Assembly: GCA_010645155.1 (NCBI GenBank)
Contig: JAAGOF010000300.1
Location: 129,993 to 193,992, forward strand
Source of the DNA: Tigriopus japonicus
Lineage: Eukaryota > Arthropoda > Copepoda > Harpacticoida > Harpacticidae
Direction of reading: 5' to 3'
Length of the DNA: 64,000 nucleotides
Positions 58,860-64,000 of the stretch are shown piece after piece (the first letter of the stretch is position 1; every line of letters starts with the position of its first letter). The notes under the pieces are model-generated. The model saw only the letters and a program-made list of their open reading frames with translations, did no database searches and was not told the DNA's origin. The translations under genes were made by a program, and so were the position numbers.

Positions 58860-61800
58860 AGATGTTGTTGATGATGATGATGGGCGTCTTGAGCCGGGGC
58901 AATTTTGCCTCCAGGGAAATTCTCGAGATACCTTTGATTGTGCCTTTGGCGGAAACATCATCCGACCGCCACGAGTTGAGCCGTACTTACACACTCACAG
59001 TCATGAGGAGCAACGCCATTCCTGGTCCTTTCCTTCCATCCACCTTTGGCCAGTGAGTGTGGTTGGTGGCTTGAGCAACCACCGACCAATATGGCACGTT
59101 CGTCTTGGGTTGAAGCATCAAAGGAATTCTCACTCACTCACTTCTTGGGCATACAGGGATGGACGAAAAGCGGACAGATGAACGATCCAAACCATGATCC
59201 CAAGAACGAAGGGTGGAAGGAAGGAAGGATCAAAATCATGATCTCTCTCTCTTGTTCTGTCTTTCCTTGTCTTGTCCACTGCGTTCCTACATTGCTGAGA
59301 ACAAGGACTACAAGGGATTGGTGGACTCTTACTTTACTATCAATATTGAATTTGTCATGTTAAACTTGGATTTGACCCTTTCAAGTTCGAAATAATCTTA
59401 GTCATTTGATTTGGAATATTTTTGTAAAATGATTTATAACACCCAGCACTTGACAAAAATGACCCATGAATCAATTTTTTAGTCCTTAAAAATGGAAAAT
59501 GTTGTTTTATCAAGGAGATGCCTATCCATAGACGTAAAGAAGTCCTGGCCAGCGTCTTCTCATTGTAATGGTACGCCAATCAAGGAAGATAAAGACGGAT
59601 GGCAGCATGAAAAAGCAAGTATTCGATTGATTTGACACAGATTCCACAAGCGATCATGAAACTCTCCTTGTGTGGTAGACAAAGCTTGAATTCCTTTCAC
59701 CGAGGTTTAATTGAACCAATCAAAGATTCACGAACAATGATAAATACCGAGATGTACCGCTCTTGATAAGCGACAGGTAACTTCAAGTATATTGTCGAGA
59801 TCTGCCTTAGCTAACAATAATGTCCCCTGGTTTGTACGGACCATGCACACATTCTACACGAAGTACATGTGTATTCTACATCACTACACATAGCCTTGGC
59901 AGGCAATAGCAGCTTACTTGATAAAGATTGAATCAAAAATCCTTGAAATGAAACATGATGGGAAATGAAACCTTGAAGCAAGAATATAAAAATGCTTTCG
60001 AGGAAAAAGTATCAGTGTCATCTTCCTCCGCCATTTTCCAAAATAAAGAAGTCAATCTACTTTTTGTGAAACCACATGTCTGGCACATTACTTAAGGAAA
60101 ACCATTTACATGTCTGTATATAAAATGGTGTCCATAATGACAGACATAAATTACAGGGCTAGAAGCTTTTCAAACAACAAAGTGCATCTACTTAACTTTA
60201 TTTGATACCAAGTAGAATTCAACTCTTCCAAAGTTTGACACAGAAGCAGAAAGCATCGTCAACCCTGAACCCTTAGGTTGCTTACAATAAATATATTTTA
60301 TACACATCTTTTGAGTGAATTACATGAACACGTTGTGAGTGGTATGTAGATATAGATTTTCAATCTAGGAGAAGCCAGGAACCCCTGGAGAAGCACATTC
60401 AAATACTTGGGAACTGGCTTCCTGTTTCGTACTCAATATTGGATTATTTGCTATTAAAGAATTTGAAAAAGTTGCTATTCAAGTAAGTATTGTGGTCACG
60501 AGGAATTCTTTTATTAAAATAATATATATTTTTTCTTACGAATGGTGCCATTGGGTTTTTCAGTCGAGTTTCAGTAGAAAATTTTAAGGGTTTTAACGAC
60601 TTCAATCATGCGGTTTAAGATTCTACGTAACCTTACGGGACTGATAGCGAGTAGAAACATACTAGTTAGATATTTTCAACAATGAAATTCTAGCTTTCAT
60701 TTTGTTTGGTGAGTTTTCATGCCGAATGGTTCTGTAGAAAGTCATTTTGGTTCCCTCTGAGTAGTGTGAAATCAATGAATTAAGGTTGAATTATTCCAAA
60801 TTCATCAGTGATAACGTCAAGTTTTTTTTGTTCTATTTGAAAAAAACATAACAATCAGTAGCATCAGAATGTTCTGTTCGGGTTATCGTGAATGCAAAAT
60901 GTAGAGGTCTTGCTTGCATCGATTACATTAATGCTAAGAGGCCATTCCCATTAAAGAGCATACATGATACGTCGGATTAATAGACTGTTGGGCATCCATT
61001 AGAACAGACGTAGCCAAACTACTCGAGTGAATCAAGCACATGCACATGTCAAAGTAGCCAGACTGGCCTTCAGTTTGCATGTAACTATTGAACAAGTCTA
61101 AACGTCTGCTTTTTGACCTCGTCTGTTACTAAATGACGTGCCCATGTTTCAAGTTGTTCCGGCACGTCACACAAATGTTTTGGACGAGTATATTGTACGA
61201 GAACAGACAGGGAGTGAACCATTGACTTGTCGATCCACTTCATTGGGCTTCCTTAAAACGAGTAACGAAAGAAACAGAACAGATGGAGAAGCAATTATAT
61301 GGGCTTTATAAACACTTCACAAACGACCTCATTTGTCATGTGGGATCGTCGTATCGAAGTGAACCAGAGCCTAAAACAAGTAGTCTCTGGCTCATTTACC
61401 ACTATATTGTATAGTTTCGGGAACAAAGTTCGGAATGTTCCAAGACGTGGAAAACCAAGTGTCGGTTGAAGTAGAGATGGGTAATGGAGTGATTTCAGTA
61501 TAATGGTATGCCTCCTCCATGAAGCGAGCGATCAAGTTGGTTGGTTGGTTGGTTGTTATTGGATCCGTGAATGAGAGCTACATAGTTCTCTTTAACTCTC
61601 GAGGCTCGTTTCAGCTCCGAGTGGAATTGAAACCTGACAATCGGGATGGAAATGCAATATCTTGTGGAATTCCTCGGAATTGGAAGAGCAACGGTCAAAC
61701 GAAAGGAATGTAATTACTTCATTTTAATATATGGATGAGCTAGGCCACAATTATTCTATTAGAGTGTGCTTGGACCCCTGCTGATGGCATGCAGATGGAA

Positions 61801-64000
61801 AAAGGGACAAGCCTCGACTGAAAGCGGTGACGGTGACCCATCTGACCCAACAACAACCACAACAACCCAAGACTTCTTGTTCGTGGACCGCAGTCCTCAC
61901 CAAAATGAGCCGAAAGTGAGCAAGTAGCCACCACATGGGAGGAATCAACATGGAAATGACTTCTTAGTCCGAGTGGGATTGCGCCCAGTGAACCCAGCGG
62001 GTGGGAAAGTGCCACTCGGGATTTTGGGAGAGAACAGACGCAGATTGTGTCCAGTCCATCAGGCGATCCTCTCTGGTACAAAGGTTCGTTCCCAGCTCTT
62101 GAAATGAGTTTTCTTTGAGAACTGACCGGACTGCAAAACGAAACAGAGGAGCGGCTAAATTGACTCCATTTGGGAATTCCGATCACACAAAAACAAGAAA
62201 AACCCTCGGACAGAAGCAATCACCCGAGACTGAGCAAACCAATCTTCATAAAAATGAGATGAGCAATGGTAGGTGGCATTCCATTTGAGTCCTCCGCGTC
62301 TACTCCAACGAGTGATCAATATAAACCAGTAGCTCACTCGATCATAGAAGGAAAAAAGAAGGGTGTTGGGTCGTCCCAAAGTTAGGAATAACTCAACGGC
62401 AATTATTTCTGGCCGAAAAGTGTGGGAGAGTCTCTTTTTTTCCAAGACGGTTCAATTACCCACATGAACATCCTTCCAGTCTCGATCGAGAGGCGTGGTT
62501 GACCAAAGCAGCACATAGCTGAAAATGTGAGGCAAAATTGGTTTGTTGCCCCTACCATTTGACTCGAGGGTGAAGGTTGATATGGCACCTAGATTATTGA
62601 GTTCACATGATCGGCTCGCTCGAACATATAGATCGCCATCAGACACCATTTCGAATCCCTTCCGCATTTACAGTCATCCCTGTCCATCGGTTTCTCCACC
62701 GCTGGGCAAACTTAAGCAATTAACCAGACCAACCCCTAAATCATCTATCTACCTTCTTGCACGGGTCAACCTGGGTGCATGGTCACTTTATGTTCGGTAC
62801 CTTGAGAACACCCTCTTCGTTGCTGTACTTCTTCAATGTGTGTCCATTTTTCTCATATGTGGCTCGACTCCCTACTTTTGTGGACAAGAGAGTGAGAGAG
62901 ATACGTTCAACGTTCTCATAGTGTCCGTGGGAAACAGGAGAAACTGTATCAAATTAACGTCTTGCAATCCAACCACCGCCATAACCACCGGGGAAGGCAA
63001 TGAAGAGAGGCAGGTGAGTAAGAACGTAAGATGGTTTGGTGTGTGGATTAGCTGGCAAGTGAACTCGGTGCCCATCTATTTGGTATCTATCCATCTCAAC
63101 GACCTTATCGTCGTCGTCGCCTTTTGCAGCTCCTCACACACATGCAGTCCTGGCGACGAACAGGGTGATGGTGGTGGTGATGATGATGATGATGACGACG
63201 ACGACGACGGCGACGATGACGACAGGTCACATTTGAGTGTGCATTATCTGCTTTTGGGGTCGACCAAAGTCTACCTGTCTTGAATTGTGCCCATCGTTCT
63301 GAAAAGAGGAGTGCGATATACTCACATTTAAGTAAGTCTACTAACATGAAGGAATGACAGGGCATCTACTTGACAATTTGGTACAAAACTTGCGACATTT
63401 AATGAAAGTAGATATCCTTTTTGTTTTGATTTTTAAAAGAGTCCATTGTAGAGCTATATAATTTTATGCCACATTTGGTTGTCATAAAATAGGAAAGCAA
63501 AGCAGACTTCTTTTCTTTTTTCTTTTTCATAATCTTGGAGCTACTAAGTAGGAAAACGTCTTCCCAGTAAGAACATAAAATTGATCTTGCTTATTGAATT
63601 TAGTCTATGACGGTCAAAAAGTCAACAGGCGACAATACAGGAGAATGTTACCTTATATTGTAAAATGGTCGGTCGTACCTTGCGGCTGCCGAAAATATGC
63701 TACGAAAAGGTTACTCACAAAATTAAATTACATGCGCCCTCTGACACCCCTCTGTCACCTCGTTCAATATGAACTCAATTCCCTACTAAAGACTAAAGAA
63801 AACAACTTGACCATTTTTTGATATTGCACGGACTTAACGGAGGCAGCCCCGCAGCAACAAGTCAATAGAAAACTTACTTCACAGTAATGCACCTTGGGAA
63901 CGGAGCTCAATAGTTCAGGCCACCACATCAGTAGGGAGTCTAAGGGCCACACGACTAAACGAGGTTAATTCTGTAATCGCCGTCGTCTTTGTCTGAGATC
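56937..64000. other. Downstream spacer with simple repeats
   Basis: No supported gene. Long open stretches at 58600-59181 and 62543-63283 are caused by GA runs (58831-58860) and GAT/GAC runs (63165-63223) and resemble no protein. The first few hundred bases probably hold the 3' untranslated region of the four-finger gene. The rest is AT-rich. Confidence 0.5.

Noticed and set aside
58600..59181. 193-codon open frame
   Set aside because: Built around a GA dinucleotide run; overlapping open frames exist on both strands.
62543..63283. 246-codon open frame ending in a poly-Asp run
   Set aside because: The end is a GAT/GAC microsatellite and the remainder has no recognisable family or codon pattern.

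Overview
This is a eukaryotic window, most likely from an arthropod. The coding genes are split by short GT-AG introns of roughly 60-460 bp. Coding DNA is near-balanced in base composition, while the spacer DNA is AT-rich and full of palindromic and tandem repeats. The gene set is animal: a LAMMER/CLK kinase, a Pax1/9 (Pox meso) factor, two odd-skipped zinc-finger factors, an ML-domain (NPC2-like) secreted protein, a Stum/SPEC3 membrane protein, a CABIT-domain protein and a TMTC O-mannosyltransferase. Two odd-skipped paralogues side by side suggest an arthropod, and the compact introns would fit a small crustacean such as a copepod. The species guess is inference only.

Layout. 1-3646: upstream DNA with a 26-bp palindrome and a 31-bp tandem array. 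3647-7356 (+): an 11-exon CLK/Doa kinase that I could join in frame from start to stop. 7357-14640: gene-free AT-rich DNA with tRNA-derived SINE fragments, a small foldback element and hairpins. 14640-25562 (+): the proposed Pax1/9 gene, with a 4-base first coding exon (ATGG) at 14987, an intron of about 9.2 kb, and a paired-domain exon at 24238. That intron carries LINE remnants, an assembly gap, a complete 1,333-bp Tc1-like element, a palindrome-rich TGGCAGAAAA satellite and a TGACC tandem array.

25974-27543 (+): an unrecognised Met/Pro-rich protein gene. 27967-28717 (+): ML-domain protein, ending 2 bp from the stop codon of the convergent Stum/SPEC3-like gene (28720-29188, -). 29811-31802 (-): CABIT-domain (GAREM-like) protein. 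36430-40555 (-): TMTC, 13 exons, fully joined in phase. 41917-43128 (-) and 55437-56936 (+): a divergent pair of odd-skipped family genes separated by about 12.3 kb. 56937-64000: no supported gene, mainly simple repeats.

The genes do not form an operon or a single pathway. The two odd-skipped genes are the clearest functional cluster. I found no CRISPR, phage-like or defence system, and nothing that I would call a new biological system. The most interesting items are the inferred 9-kb Pax intron, the divergent odd-skipped pair, the nearly abutting convergent genes, and a repeat family built on perfect hairpins. Exon joins were made by eye from splice consensus, reading phase and family similarity. 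No alignment or search was run.
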